Below are positions 1-12,138 of a stretch of 64,000 nucleotides of DNA, in pieces (the first letter of the stretch is position 1; each line of letters begins with the position of its first letter). This DNA comes from Balamuthia mandrillaris (Eukaryota > Discosea > Longamoebia > Balamuthiidae). Under the pieces are notes generated by a model. It saw only the letters and a list, made by a program, of their open reading frames with translations, was not told the DNA's origin and searched no databases. The translations under genes and the position numbers were made by a program. The stretch spans positions 1-64,000 of the forward strand of contig JAVKOQ010000187.1 in the NCBI GenBank assembly GCA_031835245.1, written 5' to 3'.

Positions 1-184
1 GTTGTTTTTTGCTTTTTCTTTTTTTTTCCTTTCAATATCATGAGTTGGTTTTGGTGAAGAGGGTTGAGGTGTAGTGGTGTTTGAGTAGAATGGAGAAGAA
101 GCTGGTTCATCGGAGGGTATGTGTTGCTAGCAGCAATGAATGAATAAATGAATGAAAGATGCAAAAGGAAATGTTAACTAAACT

Positions 185-844
185 TCAACACCATAGAAAC
201 CAATGCACTTTAGAAAAGGCATACTTGAATTGCCTAGTAAAAAGCAGTATCTCCAGAAAGCCTTGTTTCTCAAAGAACTCTTCATCATACTTGCCACTGT
301 TCACCTGATCTTGGACTTCCTCCAAGTGGGCTAAAGGAATCTCTTTTTCAGTATGATACAATTCCAGTTCTTCATGCATAGCTTTTTGACCAATGTGTTT
401 TCACATTTGCATGTATGCACATTTCATGAGGAAAAGTAGTAGTGATAAGATAGAGAAAGAAAAGATTGCAATGCAGCTTACCAATCTTTTGAAGTTAGTT
501 ACAGAATATTCTTTGTCCTTCTCCTGAATATAACTCCAAGACTCTGGGAATTTCTGCATTTTGTTTGCTGCTGTTTTCAAACATTGAACACAATCAAAGA
601 TGAGAGCATTATGGGCATCTTGGGAGGCAGTTTGTGAATTCTAAAATACAAAACCCATCCAACACAAAAGAGAGAAAATGAGCAATCATTTCAGAAAGCT
701 TGCCTGCAACCAAAGAGGGCCTACCAGATAATGGAACAGCTCCTTTAGTGTTTTCATGAGATGATTGTACACAAAATGGACCATATCCCATTCTGTCTCT
801 TGATTGACTCCTTTGGACAACACTAGGTTGTCCCAGGCAGACAA
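185..844 (-). CDS. Unrecognised gene, three 3'-terminal exons
   Basis: I do not recognise this gene. Three open exons can be chained on the minus strand: 844-725, 640-482 and 319-185. The first two join in phase with GT donors (gtaggc, gtaagc) and an acceptor after ttttag. The third is less certain: the nearest in-phase acceptor follows a weak cttggag, and other AG sites are out of phase. The product would be charged and largely helical, with residues such as WDMVHFVYNHLMKTL and FDCVQCLKTAANKM, ending VHWFLWC. No start codon is visible; the 5' end would lie towards the retroelement fossil to the right, so the gene may be cut by it or be a remnant. Bases 1-184 show nothing recognisable beyond a T-rich stretch. 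Confidence 0.35.
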
Positions 845-1480
845 CTTCCAAGAAATATGAGTAAGTTAATTGCATCCTTTTATGGTAAATCTTGAAGGTC
901 ATTCCCAACCTCTATTTTTCAAATTTATTTATCCCACTCCTACAATGACCTGCCCTCCAACATGGCCCATTTTACACGTGAAATCCAACATTCATGCTCT
1001 TGGAGGAAACCCATTTCATTGGTAAAAGGATTTCCAAATCTATCTTTATATTCCACTCATGTTCCTCATTTGATACCCAAATCTTGTGTAAAAGAAGAAT
1101 GCATTCGAGGTACTCAATCTACTTTTTCCACTATTTTGCTTTCTTCCAAACTTCGCTAACAAGCATTGATTTATAATTTACAACACCCTTCATTCTCTTT
1201 GGATAATCCTTTTTTTACTTTGTTTCAACCTATGACTGCTTTAAATCGACAACATACTCCTTCATTCTCTGCATCCACTTCTTTGACTTCAGCTGCTTCC
1301 TCCTCTTCAATCGAATTTTCATCTCAAGTCACAACATCTGATTGTGCTACTTGTATACCTTTCCATATTTTATCCAATCACATTTATACTATTTGTCCAA
1401 AAGATGGTTCTTCAGAGGACTTTTGGCTTGCATTTGTTCATTCTACAACACCTCGTAAAGCTACTGTATTATGGTATACA
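845..1480. other. Flank of the retroelement, no clear gene
   Basis: AT-rich stretch without a convincing gene. The plus strand has a Ser/Thr-rich open stretch at 1166-1492, with no recognised motif, which may be either degraded element sequence or chance. It runs up to a 30-base repeat (1481-1510) that reappears at 3301-3330 inside the fossil. Confidence 0.3.
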
Positions 1481-1510
1481 TCCCTTTTTTGATCCGCAGG
1501 GTTTATCCCC
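1481..1510 (+). repeat. 30-bp direct repeat, copy 1
   Basis: Matches 3301-3330 at 28 of 30 positions (begins tccctttttt, contains gatcc and caggg). The two copies lie 1820 bp apart and bracket the main body of the retroelement fossil. Confidence 0.8.
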
Positions 1511-3168
1511 TACCCACATTTTTTTAAGTGAACTCTTAGCAGCAAGAAAGGTTCAACCCTGCCACAGTCAGTGATGATGACAAGCATGGTGCTCAATGTT
1601 CCATTATGAATCATTTCCCATGGAACTTCATCTTCTCATCAAAAAACAGTAAGCCTTCATCCAACACCTGACAGCTTCATGGGACGAACTCCTCAAATCT
1701 CTGAGCAAATACCAGACAATCAACAAGGATGAAATCTTTGCCCAATTAACAGCCACAAAACAGGAGCTCTACTTTGTAGAGCATTGCATCCAGGAACTGG
1801 ATCAATAGAGCAGAAAGACCCCCAATTCCTCTTCAGACGGCTCAACAGCCTCAAGCTTCAAACCTCCAACATCTCCTACCTTGTGGAAGCTGTTGATATC
1901 CTCCTCAAGCACAGACAAGTCCATCTTTGAGTGCTATGAGACAATCATCACAAACACCATCATACACACAGACAACTGGTTGAACACCCTAACCTACATT
2001 GTGAACAAGATTGCAAATCACCTCGAGCACATCAAGCTCAACCAAGTGGTCATAGCCCAATGGCAACAACACACTGAGTCTGATAAGGTCAAAGAAGGTA
2101 AAGAGAGCCTCTTCTTCAACAGTCTAGCTCATGTAGCGAACACTGCCTACCATGCAGCTAATGTATCTTTTACAGAGTGCCCATTATTCTCCCCTTTGGC
2201 ATTACCTACCTCTCCAGACTCTTCTTCATTTTCCTTAAAGATTCTGACTGGTCTTTCAGCTTACAACCCTGAATGTGATGCCAACCCAGAACCCTTTTTC
2301 AGCAACTGGAGAACAACCTTCATATTGTCAACCTGAATCCCAACTTGTGAATCATGGCCCTAGCAAAGTACACACAAGGGTCAAAAACTGCTTCCAGCTG
2401 GGTACAAAACAATGTAGTTATACCTTGCTTGCCATATCATCAGGCCAGAGACATCTACACCACTCACTTTGGCAATACGGAACTCCAAACCAGTCTCCAT
2501 GATGGCTTCTCCAAGCTGACTCACCGACCCAACAAACAAAGCTAATCTCAAGGCTCTCTCTAGCACCAACTGCCCTCTTCATCCTACATCTGGTCACTCA
2601 GCAGCCAAATGTAAACATATAAGGTTGACGAGAGACTGCACTCAAAAGCCTGGCAAGGCCAGCACCAGCCAATGCCACAATTGCAACAACAATGGGTCCT
2701 CTTTATCTTCTTTCTCATCTTCAGGACATTCTCCATCTTCCAACAAGCACACCTGCTGCAAGTGCTCAGCGCCCTGGCATCCTGGTCATCCGTGTAGACC
2801 AGGCAGGTTTCGACCACCAGTTCATCTCCATGTACCATCCACAAGCCAACAGAGCTGTAGAAAGCCACATCAAGCTCACCAAATCCATGCTGAACTCCCT
2901 TAAAAGTGACCTTGGACACTGGTCTACCTTCCTTCCTATCATATTTGCCTAAAATCAGCAAAAATCCTGTTGCTCAGACTCCAAACCCTTCAAGCTCTTC
3001 TTTGGCAGACCACTTTTTTACCTGGACAACTATTTTAACAGCATATCCAAGCTAAAAACTCCACATAAGATCACTTCTCTCACCAAGGTCATGCTGCAAA
3101 TCGTCTACTCATTTATCTACAAAAAGGTTGCTAAGTACTACACCAACAATGAAAAGTACTTCAATGCA

Positions 3169-3361
3169 ATGAATAAAATCATTCACTGTTCTCCTCCGGG
3201 GAGAGGGGACAAAGTGATTCTGAAAACTCCTCAGCAAACTCTAAAACTAATCCTAAATACCTCTTTTCTTGTGAATAAACCCAGAGTCACTTACATGCCA
3301 TCCCTTTTTTGATCCACAGGGTTTATCTCCCTGGAGGAGAACAGTGAATAATTTTATTCAT
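3169..3361. repeat. Inverted repeat, 35-bp arms
   Basis: Arm 3169-3203 is the reverse complement of arm 3327-3361 at 33 of 35 positions, with about 123 bp between. It sits inside the retroelement fossil, in the region after the integrase-like part. Confidence 0.8.
3301..3330 (+). repeat. 30-bp direct repeat, copy 2
   Basis: Second copy of the 1481-1510 repeat, with two differences. It lies between the arms of the inverted repeat 3169-3203 / 3327-3361 and overlaps the right arm by four bases. Confidence 0.8.
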
Positions 3362-3560
3362 ACCTATCAACAAGACATCACTGGCAACATACTCCCTGAC
3401 AAGATTCCTTCAAGTGCTCTCAAGCCTGTGGATCCCAACAATCCTTTCAAAGATAAGCACTTTGAAGTGGAAAAGGTCCTTGACCATGACGGCCCACCTT
3501 CCGACCACTACAAAAAACGTCACAAATGGCATTAGTTCTCTCTGGGAAGGCAGTGATATT

Positions 3561-3723
3561 TGAAAACCAACAATTCACATCATTATAACTTCCTGTCAAC
3601 ACTCTCTCTGGATACTCCAAATTCTCTCACTCCTTTTTATTTTCCCTTTTTCCTTGCAATACACTCAAAGCACACACTTTGGTTCACACCTCTTTTCTTG
3701 TGACGCGAATTGTTGGTTTTCCA
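3561..3723 (+). repeat. Probable short 3' LTR of the fossil
   Basis: The stretch begins TGAAAACCAACAATTC and ends with its near reverse complement GAATTGTTGGTTTTCCA (3707-3723), giving TG...CA ends with a long terminal inverted repeat. It directly follows the chromodomain-like end of the fossil and is preceded by a purine-rich run (gggaaggcag). About 163 bp is very short for a gypsy LTR. Without a matching 5' copy this remains a proposal. Confidence 0.4.
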
Positions 3724-4635
3724 ACAATAGCTTGTTTGTAGTGGGACTTTTCTGTCATTACTGTGATAAGGCCGGTAGGAGAACAACTTAATGGACACCA
3801 ACTCAATGGGTGTAGGGAAAAAAGACCTTTAATAGAATGAAAGAAAGAGATATATATACAAGGAGAGATAAGGATAGGTATTATGGGAGAGTGGTATAGG
3901 TGTTACTATTTTTAATAAAAGGCATTTTTATTGACCACTGATTTTGGGCCTTTGCTATTTTTACATAAGTGGTTGTGTTTGGCATCTTTTTTGCCATTGC
4001 TATTTTTAATATATGTTTAGTTTGTTGCCCAACCAAAAACTGTTGTAGTAGTAGTAATAATAAGAAGTTTATTTGCTCTAAGAGCAACACCACACTATAC
4101 ATAAAAAGTAAATGTTGTTCAAAAAAAAAACTGTTTTATTAATCTAATAAACATTGTCTGTTATACAAAGATCACCATGGTAGTAATTGTTGTTGAAGCT
4201 TTCATTGTTCCATCCTTTACCTGAAAAAACATTGCAAAAGTGCATAGATCTTTACACAGGAAAAAGAAAGAAATATCAGATATTTATATGTTTAAGATGC
4301 AGACTATTGATCTTACTTTTTGGCTTTGTTATCTTTTAAAGTAGGGACAAGTATGTTTTCATAGTGTAGAGTTAGTTTGTAAAAGAGTTAGGTTTTTTTT
4401 TGATATTTATTGCAAAGCATCACCAAAAGTTTCCTTCTTATATCTTCTTTGTGAGCATTGTAAGAGAGAGGAATTGGAACCCAAGGCCAAGGGCGATGTT
4501 GATGAAGAAGGGTGATGGAAAGTTCAACAAATACAAGTGTTTGCAATCATAATACACACAACTTTTTTGACACCATTTTCATTCCAAATCTTGGTTAAAG
4601 GTTACAATAAAGAATGCTACAGAAAATTAAAATTC
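3724..4635. other. AT-rich stretch, no clear gene
   Basis: No gene is recognised. On the minus strand, 4388-4520 is open with a plausible protein flavour (HRPWPWVPIPLSYNAHKEDI) and could be an exon of an unknown gene or a pseudogene. A second possible small exon lies near 4145-4220 behind a tttttcag acceptor. Around 3905-4015 the plus strand has imperfect internal repetition of a ctatttttA-type unit. The kinase gene to the right ends at 4636. Confidence 0.25.
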
Positions 4636-5192
4636 TTATTTGAGTTTATGTTTACGTAGTTTTCCTTCTGCTTCAAGCTTTCGCGTTAGGTGCATTAATT
4701 CAACCATTTCTTGTTGCATTAAAGCAGTGTCAAGCTCATAAAAAAAGGGATGCTATTTGCAACAATAAAATCAGCAATCATAAACAAGAATAACCAAAGC
4801 ATCTTTCAATACATACTCTTAGCAACGTTTCTGCTGATGCTCTTTCTTCAGCATTTTTTTTGAGACAAAGATCCTGAAACTGTTTGAACTCTGAAGACCA
4901 TTGCGTCTCATTATTTAACGGTGGAATGCCGTCTATATATATTCGTTGTAGTGCCTATTATAATATACAAGTTAAAAGCCATCAGCCACAAAATCAAGGG
5001 CTTGCCAAGCACGTACTGTTAACTGAGGCAAGCTATAATATGGGGCTTCTCCTTCTGCCATCTCACGAATCATAATGCCTAATGACCAAATATCCTATTC
5101 ACTTATGTCAGAACTTAGTAACAATTGTTTTATCACTTGACCATACCACTTTGGTATCATAATTATCCCCACTGATAACTTCTGGTGCTTCC

Positions 5193-5231
<39 letters not shown>

Positions 5232-5599
5232 AGTATTACATTAATCATAAGTGAAATTCATGAAATACAAACCCAATAAACAGTGCCCACAGAACTGTTG
5301 CGTTTGCGTTGCTGCTCTGTTAATTGTGCCACAAAACCAAAATCCCCTTAATAATAATAATTGCAACGAAAAGACAATCAGCATCCATTGTTTCAAACAA
5401 AATGGTGGATAGTGCAAACCAAGTTTTACTTTGCCATCTGCTGTGATCAAAACCTAGAAAGAAAGGTTTATAAGATACTGCGGAAATTGAAATAATGTAC
5501 TTACATTGCCACTTTTGATGTCACGATGGATCCGGTGGAGATTGTGAATATAAGTGAGCGCCTTCAATATCTGGGTGTCAGAAAGGAAGATTAATCGAA

Positions 5600-5644
<45 letters not shown>

Positions 5645-8600
5645 AAGAAAAGCAAAGGATAACAAGAAAGCATGTTACCTCAAAACAGACAAAAGCAATT
5701 TGCCTTTCTGTCATTTGAATATGTGGATAGGCATCAATAATTTTCTCAAGGCTACCACCTTGCATAAATTCCATTACCACCTTGTTCAGCAAGTAATCGT
5801 TAGCGCAGCATTTGGTAACAAATAAACCGGCAGATGAAACAAGCAAATGGTTGCACAAACAAACACGAGAACAGAAAATTATTCTACATACACAAAGATG
5901 GCGGTCCGGGTCAATATAAGAGTCTATATAATTAACAATGTTGGCGTGTTTGCTCGTTTTCATCATTTGGATTTCCATTAATAAATCCTTTTCATACCAC
6001 TCATCGAGACTCATCTTCTTGATGGCAACCTATTTAAATAGCGATATGTGATGTCATTATGCAGAAGAAACAAAGAATGCTCACTAGCACCTCCTGTTAC
6101 CTTTTCGCCGCTGGACTTGTGAATGGCAGAATACACTTGACTGAATGCACTGGATAAGATTACGAATAAGGGTGAGCAATTCAAGTTCAAAAAAAAGAAG
6201 CGAAAAGAAGCGAAAAGAAAGGAAGAGAAGAGAAAAGAAAAGAAAAGAAAAGAAAAGAAAAGAAAAGAAAAGAAAAGAAAAGAAAAGAAAAGAAAAGAAA
6301 AGAAAAGAAAAGAAAAGAAAAGAAAAGAAAAGAAAAGGTGATAAGATCCTTGAATTCTAACATACCCTCCTCCAATGCATTTCATATTTACAAACTCGTC
6401 GTCGGGATCTAGTTTGTTTGTAACTATTTCCTCTAGATGACGCAGTTAATAAATGAAGTTGTTATTCTGAACATAGTTCCTTTAAAATAAGTACCTAGCG
6501 TGGTGTTTTCCATGCCTTCATCTTTTGGTAGTGGAATGGGGAGGGAGGGGGCCGGGACGCTTTTGTATGGGTTTTTAAGCACAATCTCGCCATTGGCTGC
6601 CATAATTCCATTACGAAGCACAGTAGATTGATATTGTTGCTGAGACAATTGCAAAAGGAGATGGATATCTTTCTCCGATTTCACTGGTGGAAGGGACAAG
6701 ACAAGGCGTTAACCACAACAGCACCGTCATGTGGTGATTTGTTTTGAGTTACCTTTAAAGGGAGTGCGAGGTGACAACAACCCCTGCAAGTTCTTGCTTG
6801 GCAATGACAAATAACCGCTATCTTTTAAGCTTCGTTTTTTAGGCGTTGGGGCTTTGAATTCTTTTTGGCTACTGAGTCCGACTTTGGCAGCTGGTGCCTC
6901 CTTGACTGCTACCTTTTGTTGTTCAAGTTTCTTTTCAAGAAAGGAGCTGAGGTGCTCCCGCTTGCTTTTGGTTGAGTGGTCTGTACTATAGTGTGATTTA
7001 GGATCCATCAGGACATGCTTGTCAATGAGATTCTGTCTGGAAGGTCTGCCTCTCTCGAAGAAATGATTCAGGTTTTCTGAAGTTTTTTGCCGTGTAACGG
7101 TGATGGAATCCATGGCCACCATGGGGTTTGAGTCTGAATTTGAAGGATCAGCTAAAAAGTTTAAGCAAGTATAAGAGGGAATGGAATAAACCTAGCCCAG
7201 CCAACACATGTCTTTTGCTCAACCTTCCGCGATGAATAATATCAACGCACTTGGCACATAGGACGTCATCACATTTGGGACACTTCAATGCTGCTGGGTT
7301 GATCTCACAGCGAGCGCATGCGAGTGCTCGGGCTTGTTCCTCTTTCTCTTCTTCCATCTCTTCAAATCGCTCTTCTTCATCGACGAACTCTACGAATGAG
7401 AGTGGAAACCAGCCTATCTTGCCAGCTTCGTTTTGTCCTGCAAAGGCATAAATATGTAATAGAATAGGAGACGGTGAGAACAGCAACAAACTCTAAGGAA
7501 GATTTACGCCCAAGCCAAAAAAAAAAATGTAATACAGTACCTTGCGCCCAGCCGCTGTTATCCCCTCCGCGAAAGGTGATGATGTCACCTTTCTTAAAGG
7601 ATAGCTCCAGGTCTTCATCAAAGGCCACAAAGTCGGCCAATGCCTGAACCTTGGGGAAAATAATATAAGGTACTATAGGGATATGAAACAATGAGTTAAG
7701 GTTATGAGCGATGAAAGGAGAAACACCAACATATCTCAGCATCGGATGGAGTTCTGCTGCGGTCTCTGTTACGCCTCAATCGAGGAGACAGCTGCCGTCG
7801 CTTTTCTTGATAAGATTGTTTTCGCTCCTCCTCGTCACTGGTATCATCGTCATCGTCATCATCGGCGGCAGGTGTTGCAGAACTCGAGGAGCCCACAAGG
7901 GGCACATTCAAAAGCTTTACAGAGAGTGACGAGTCGGTAGTCGATACATCTGTATTGTTAAGAGTACGTTCCGTGCTTTCCGCTGTTACACTGGAGGTGG
8001 ATTCTCCACCAACGGTCATGCCAGCTTGTAGAGGTTGAGAGTTTGTGGTTTGGGCTTGGTCTTTAAGCCTTCTCAGTCGTCTTTGTTCTCTTCTTTCTCT
8101 AACAGTTAGCCTTTTTTCCTCTTTTGCCAATTCGTCCCTTTTCCTCTCTTCTTCTTCTACTTTGGCTTCTCGTTCTTGGTGCTGCATTGCAACCTGTTCC
8201 CGTTCTTCGGGTAGTATTCCCATTGCCTCCATTTGCTTCATTTTCTCTTCAAGTTCTTCCTTCCGTTTTTGCCTTTCTGCGTCCTTGGCTTGTTGTGCCA
8301 ATAGCTCTCTTTCTTTTTTTTGTTGCTTCTTTTTTTCTCGTCTCTCTCGCTCTCTTTGTTCCTCCTCCTCTAGTTGGTGCAATCGTTCTTCGCGCTTCTT
8401 TTTTCTTTCCTGCACTCTTCTCTGCCTCTCTTCCTCCGCCCTTTTCTGCCCTTCTTGGAATATTCGTAACCTCTCTTCCCTGCGTTTCCGTCGCTCCTCT
8501 TCCCTGGTTTTTCTTTCTGCTTCTTCTTGTTCCAGCCGTTTTCTCTCTTCCTCTAATCGCTTCTCTCTGGCTACCCTTCGCTTTTCTCGAGCAACTTTTT

Positions 8601-8883
8601 CCCTTTCTTCCTCTTCTGCTCTCATTTTTTCTCTTTCAGCTCTAATGGAAGCCCGTCCTTCCTCGTAGCCAATGGTCGAGTTTCTTCTGTTCTCGCCAGG
8701 TCCTAAAGACTGAGTTCGATCCCTCCTCCCTAAAAGAAAGAGCAAGAAGAGTGATGGAGAGAGGGAGCAAGAGAGAGAGAGAGAGAGAGAGAGAAGAGAG
8801 AGCTCAAAAGGTTAGTTCTTTCCTACTTCATCCTCTTCCGCCTATTCTACCACAAGCATGCTCCGTATAGATATTATGTAGAG

Positions 8884-8929
<46 letters not shown>

Positions 8930-9338
8930 CGGGAGAATAGAATTGAAATAAACAAACACCTGAGTATTTTGAGACCAACGAGTCATCTGAATAGTTGGTT
9001 GGAAGAGCGCGAGAAGAACTGTCTCCTCGTCTAACTGCGTGGCGTTGACAACGCGAACAGAGAACAAAGAGCAGAGAAAAGAAAGAGCAGCAGCAGAGAA
9101 CAGAAAGAGAGCGGGGAAGGTAAGGCAGCCAGCGAACCGCTCACCCTTTGAAAGGTAGAGGGCGTCTTCTGGCGTAGATATAGACATAGCTGGATAAAGG
9201 AATAAGAGCAAAAAAGCGATACGTACGTGCTATCAAACTGAATGAGCCGGAACCGAGGTAACCCTGGCCTGAAGAGGGTGGTAACTTCCAATTTATCTTG
9301 GGGTCACCATCCCCAAGGGAACGTCTGCCACTACTCAT
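4636..9338 (-). CDS. PAK/STE20-like kinase with coiled coil, SH3, B-box and RPEL motif
   Basis: Many short exons on the minus strand, starting MSSGRRSLGDGDP at 9338 and ending KLRKHKLK at 4636. Order of parts: Ser-rich start; a long Glu/Arg/Lys coiled coil (exon from about 8719 to 7730); an SH3 domain split over two exons (ALADFVAFDEDLELSFKKGD, then GKIGWFPLSFVEFV, about 7650-7380); a B-box-like zinc finger with CxxC pairs and two His (about 7360-7200); an RPEL-type actin-binding motif (FFERGRPSRQNLIDKHVL, about 7070-7010); and a PAK-like kinase domain from about 6400. Kinase motifs seen: VAIKK lysine, HRDIKSGN catalytic loop, GDFGF, and WEAPEVIS in place of the usual YWMAPEV. STE20/PAK kinases normally act downstream of Rho GTPases on the cytoskeleton; the RPEL motif suggests G-actin sensing (inference). 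Introns carry CT tracts directly before acceptors, for example at 5193-5229. Confidence 0.85.
5193..5229 (-). repeat. (GA)n tract, polypyrimidine tract of a kinase intron
   Basis: On the coding (minus) strand this is a CT run ending in tag directly at the exon that begins EAPEVIS. A similar run lies at 5603-5636 in the next upstream part of the gene. Confidence 0.85.
6196..6336. repeat. (AGAAA)n pentanucleotide repeat
   Basis: About 140 bp of nearly pure AAAAG units, lying in the intron just after the exon that holds the glycine-rich start of the kinase domain (MKCIGGG). On the coding strand it is a C/T run. Confidence 0.9.
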
Positions 9339-9751
9339 GGGAGGCGGCGAGTAAAGCTAAAGGCAAAGATAGGCACGCACCAGCAACCACAATAACCGTT
9401 AATTTCCTGTTACTTCTGCAGCTGCTTCTCGTGTCTCTTCTTCTTTCGGTCAACCGCCGTCTCTGCTGCACCAAGAGAGAGAGAGAAAAAGACCCCCACC
9501 ACCACCACCCGATAATTCTAACTGAAAGCATTTTTTTACCCCTCAAGCATTTCTCGAAGAATCCTCCCTGGTGACGTCACGCATCAAGCTTTTCGGTAAC
9601 GGCCATTTTTATTGAGCGAGAGAGAGATAAACCGCAAAACACCGGAAGGACTTTTTGCTGTGTCGCTTCTTGCCTCCACCACCCTCGCCGCCGCCTCACA
9701 AGAAACGTAGCGCAAAAAATCACTGGGCAAGTGTACTACTACTCCTTAGCC
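9339..9751. promoter_or_regulatory. Shared upstream region of the kinase and TLC genes
   Basis: 413 bp between divergent start codons. It contains a perfect CRE palindrome TGACGTCA at 9572-9579 and no convincing coding exon. Open stretches on both strands here look like shadows (Pro/Trp or Ser/Leu repeats). Confidence 0.55.
9572..9579. promoter_or_regulatory. CRE/ATF-type palindrome
   Basis: TGACGTCA, the consensus for CREB/ATF-type bZIP factors, lies 180 bp before the TLC start and 234 bp before the kinase start. Occupancy is inference. Confidence 0.4.
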
Positions 9752-10147
9752 ATGTTGTGGTACCAACAAGTGGCGATTTTTCTTGTCTCTCTCCTCTTTT
9801 GGGGCACCATTTATCTGAGCAAATGGCGGCAAGCACTGGGCAAACAACCCTGGAAGGTCTCTTTGATCCATGCCTGCATTACCTGCCTTCTTTCGGCTTA
9901 CATATGCTTCGGAGAGGAGAGCGTGCGGAACAAACACTTTGATGAGATTCCCAACGACCAGTTACCGCTGGGCATCGCACTTACTCTATTTTCACTGGCC
10001 TACTTTTTCTGTGATTTGATCTGTGGGTGGTTTTCGTGGGCATACACTTCCCACCACGTCCTTGTTCTGGTGGCCTATCTCGTCACTCTTTTCTTTGGTA
10101 CGCTCTCTTTTTTTCTCCTCCTTTCTTTGCTTTCTTTTTTCCCTCCC

Positions 10148-10208
<61 letters not shown>

Positions 10209-10643
10209 GCTTTCACCCTGTCCCGAGTTAATGGCTTCCGTTTCCTCCCTGAATGTTATTATGGTGCAGGGAGTCACCTGAAAGGTCTACTGTTGCACTT
10301 ATTTTTCTCCGAAGTTGGAAATATCGTTCACCATGCACGTTATGCTGGCTTCCTTGGTCCTGTCAAAACCACAACTCTCTCCGATGGTCTTTTTGTGCTT
10401 ATAAATAGGGCTTGTTGGCTGTACTTCATGGTGCCCAGCACATTGCTGCGTATGCTGGACCCGCAACAGTGGCCAGAAGCGTGGCAGCCTCAAGACTACG
10501 TCTCTTTTTGGGGCTCCCTCTTTCTTATGGTGGGAAATGCTCTCTTTTCTCTTCGCTTGTTGTATCGCATTTTCCATCCTTCTCCCCTTCACCATCACCA
10601 TTCAACTCACAATAAGAAGGAGGCGAAGCCTCATTCTCATTAA
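9752..10643 (+). CDS. TLC-domain multipass membrane protein (TMEM136/TLCD-like)
   Basis: Two exons, 9752-10097 and 10270-10643, coding 239 residues. It starts MLWYQQVAIF. Several hydrophobic segments are seen, with the TLC-type features: an early membrane segment, a TSHH motif before a hydrophobic helix (residues about 100-115), and SEVGNIVHHARY then a row of aromatic helices in the second exon, matching the TRAM/LAG1/CLN8 family. TLC proteins bind or modify lipids in ER, Golgi or plasma membrane; only the ceramide synthase branch has a known enzyme activity, and this short protein without a homeobox part is more like TMEM136/TLCD proteins of unknown activity. The C-terminus is a His/Lys-rich cytosolic tail with a KKEAKPHSH end. 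The intron holds a CT tract (10151-10206). Confidence 0.8.
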
Positions 10644-10675
10644 ATATTCCACATGATCTTCTTGTCCTTCTTCTT

Positions 10676-10680
<5 letters not shown>

Positions 10681-10711
<31 letters not shown>
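10681..10711 (+). repeat. (CT)n tract after the TLC gene
   Basis: CT run about 40 bp after the TLC stop codon, probably in its 3' UTR. An AATAAA-like run (aaataaataaa) follows at 10734-10744. Confidence 0.7.
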
Positions 10712-10715
<4 letters not shown>

Positions 10716-10816
10716 AGGGGTGACGCGAGTTTACAAATAAATAAAAATAGGATGAAGGAGGGTACAAAAGAGATCACAGCTGTTGGTAAACACAGCAGCA
10801 CAAGGTAGACGACACA

Positions 10817-12094
10817 TCATTGGCCAACGGTTAGCGCAATGTAGATGACGAGCCAAGTGCCTACAGAAGAGGCTAGTAGTATGGCCAGTGAAACAAAGAA
10901 GTCAATTCTTCTGGCCAACTTTCCTTTGCGTCGTCTTTCCTCCAGTCGAAGCATTTCCTCTTCTTCCAAGTGACTGAACCGAGAAAGCAGATTGTCAGAG
11001 GATGTACCTCCTGTCGAAGCAGAAGCAGCACACCAGAGGTCGTCTGGAACCCGGCGTTCCTCGAACTCTTCCTGTTCTATATGCAGATCTCTGCTGCTTA
11101 ATGCGTCGTCTTGCAAGTCGCCGGCGGCTTCTGAAAGTAGCTCCATTTCGAGGGTACGTGCAAGTTTAGCAGCGAGTTTTGCCTTTTGTTTCTTAAGTTT
11201 CCTTCGTGCAATGGCAATGTCCACTTGCTCTTCCAGCCATTCCTTTCCTTCTTTGCACTTGTTGCAGCACAGCAGTTTGCCCAAAAATCCCAAATAATTG
11301 TGAATGGGTCGCTTTCTTCTCCTGTTCAGCCACACTGACATCACAATGCACTCCAGCACTACCAGGAAAAGCAGGCAATAGCACCAGTTGAACAACCAAT
11401 CGATTACTTTTTTTTAATTCATGAGTTCAGTCACCAGTTAAAGAAAATAAAAGAAACACAGAAAGCAGAAAACTAGAAAGAAACCGAACACGGCTACTTA
11501 AAAAAGACGAGAAAATGGGATGGGCATGGTACTTGTCACGGAGCCTACGTCAGGAATCCTGCCATCGAAGCTCAGGCCTATCAATACCTCCGTCAGCAAG
11601 CCAGTGAGGGCAACACCTAGATGTCCGAGTTGTAGAGGTTTAGCAATAAACATTCAGTGAAAGTCGGACGATTACGTACTTAGGCGATTGCCCACTTCCT
11701 CGGGCTCCAGAAATAGGACAAGAACAGAAACCACAAGGGTGATTAATGCTGGAGGCAGCACCTTGAAATAGAAGAATCGTGTTTCTCTGGTAACCATGGC
11801 ACCGATTTCAACCGCGTTGTACAGTTGGTGGCTATCCTTCCCTAATCCAAAGTGACTCTTTCGGCTCAATGTGATTGTTCGGGCTATTGTATCGCCAACC
11901 ACAAAGCCCGTGATCCCCACATCAAGGTTTACATTAGAGTCCTGGCCAACGGGATCAGTAACGATATAAGTTACACAACAAAGGTCTATATGAGAACAAA
12001 GGTAACGCACTGAATCGAGAATGAGTTTAACATCTTCGGCCGCATAATTAATGTTTCCTAACCGCACAAACACCTACATTAGGAGACGTATGTC

Positions 12095-12138
<44 letters not shown>

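Larger units (their letters stand above)
1481..3723 (+). mobile_element. Ty3/gypsy (chromodomain type) retroelement fossil, broken
   Basis: Remains of a Ty3/gypsy-family LTR retroelement on the plus strand. Seen in order: a gag-like helical stretch (about 1640-2570), a Cys/His-rich zinc-knuckle-like stretch (about 2660-2810), the end of an integrase core with the family signature YHPQ (about 2810-2950), an integrase C-terminal stretch (about 2950-3260) and a chromodomain-like start (FEVEKVLDH, about 3455-3500). Protease, reverse transcriptase and RNase H are not recognisable between knuckle and integrase, so it looks like an internally shortened copy. A short 3' LTR is proposed at 3561-3723; no 5' LTR was found, so the left boundary is a guess. 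The element is broken, with many breaks, and is probably old. The chromovirus assignment rests on the chromodomain-like end. Confidence 0.6.

Noticed and set aside
6145-6385. Lys/Arg repeat and Phe/Leu repeat proteins on the two strands
   Set aside because: Readings of the AGAAA repeat inside a kinase intron.
8045-8668. Ser/Leu-rich plus-strand frame of 207 codons
   Set aside because: Shadow of the coiled-coil exon of the kinase on the minus strand, whose Glu/Arg codons read as Ser/Phe/Leu in reverse.
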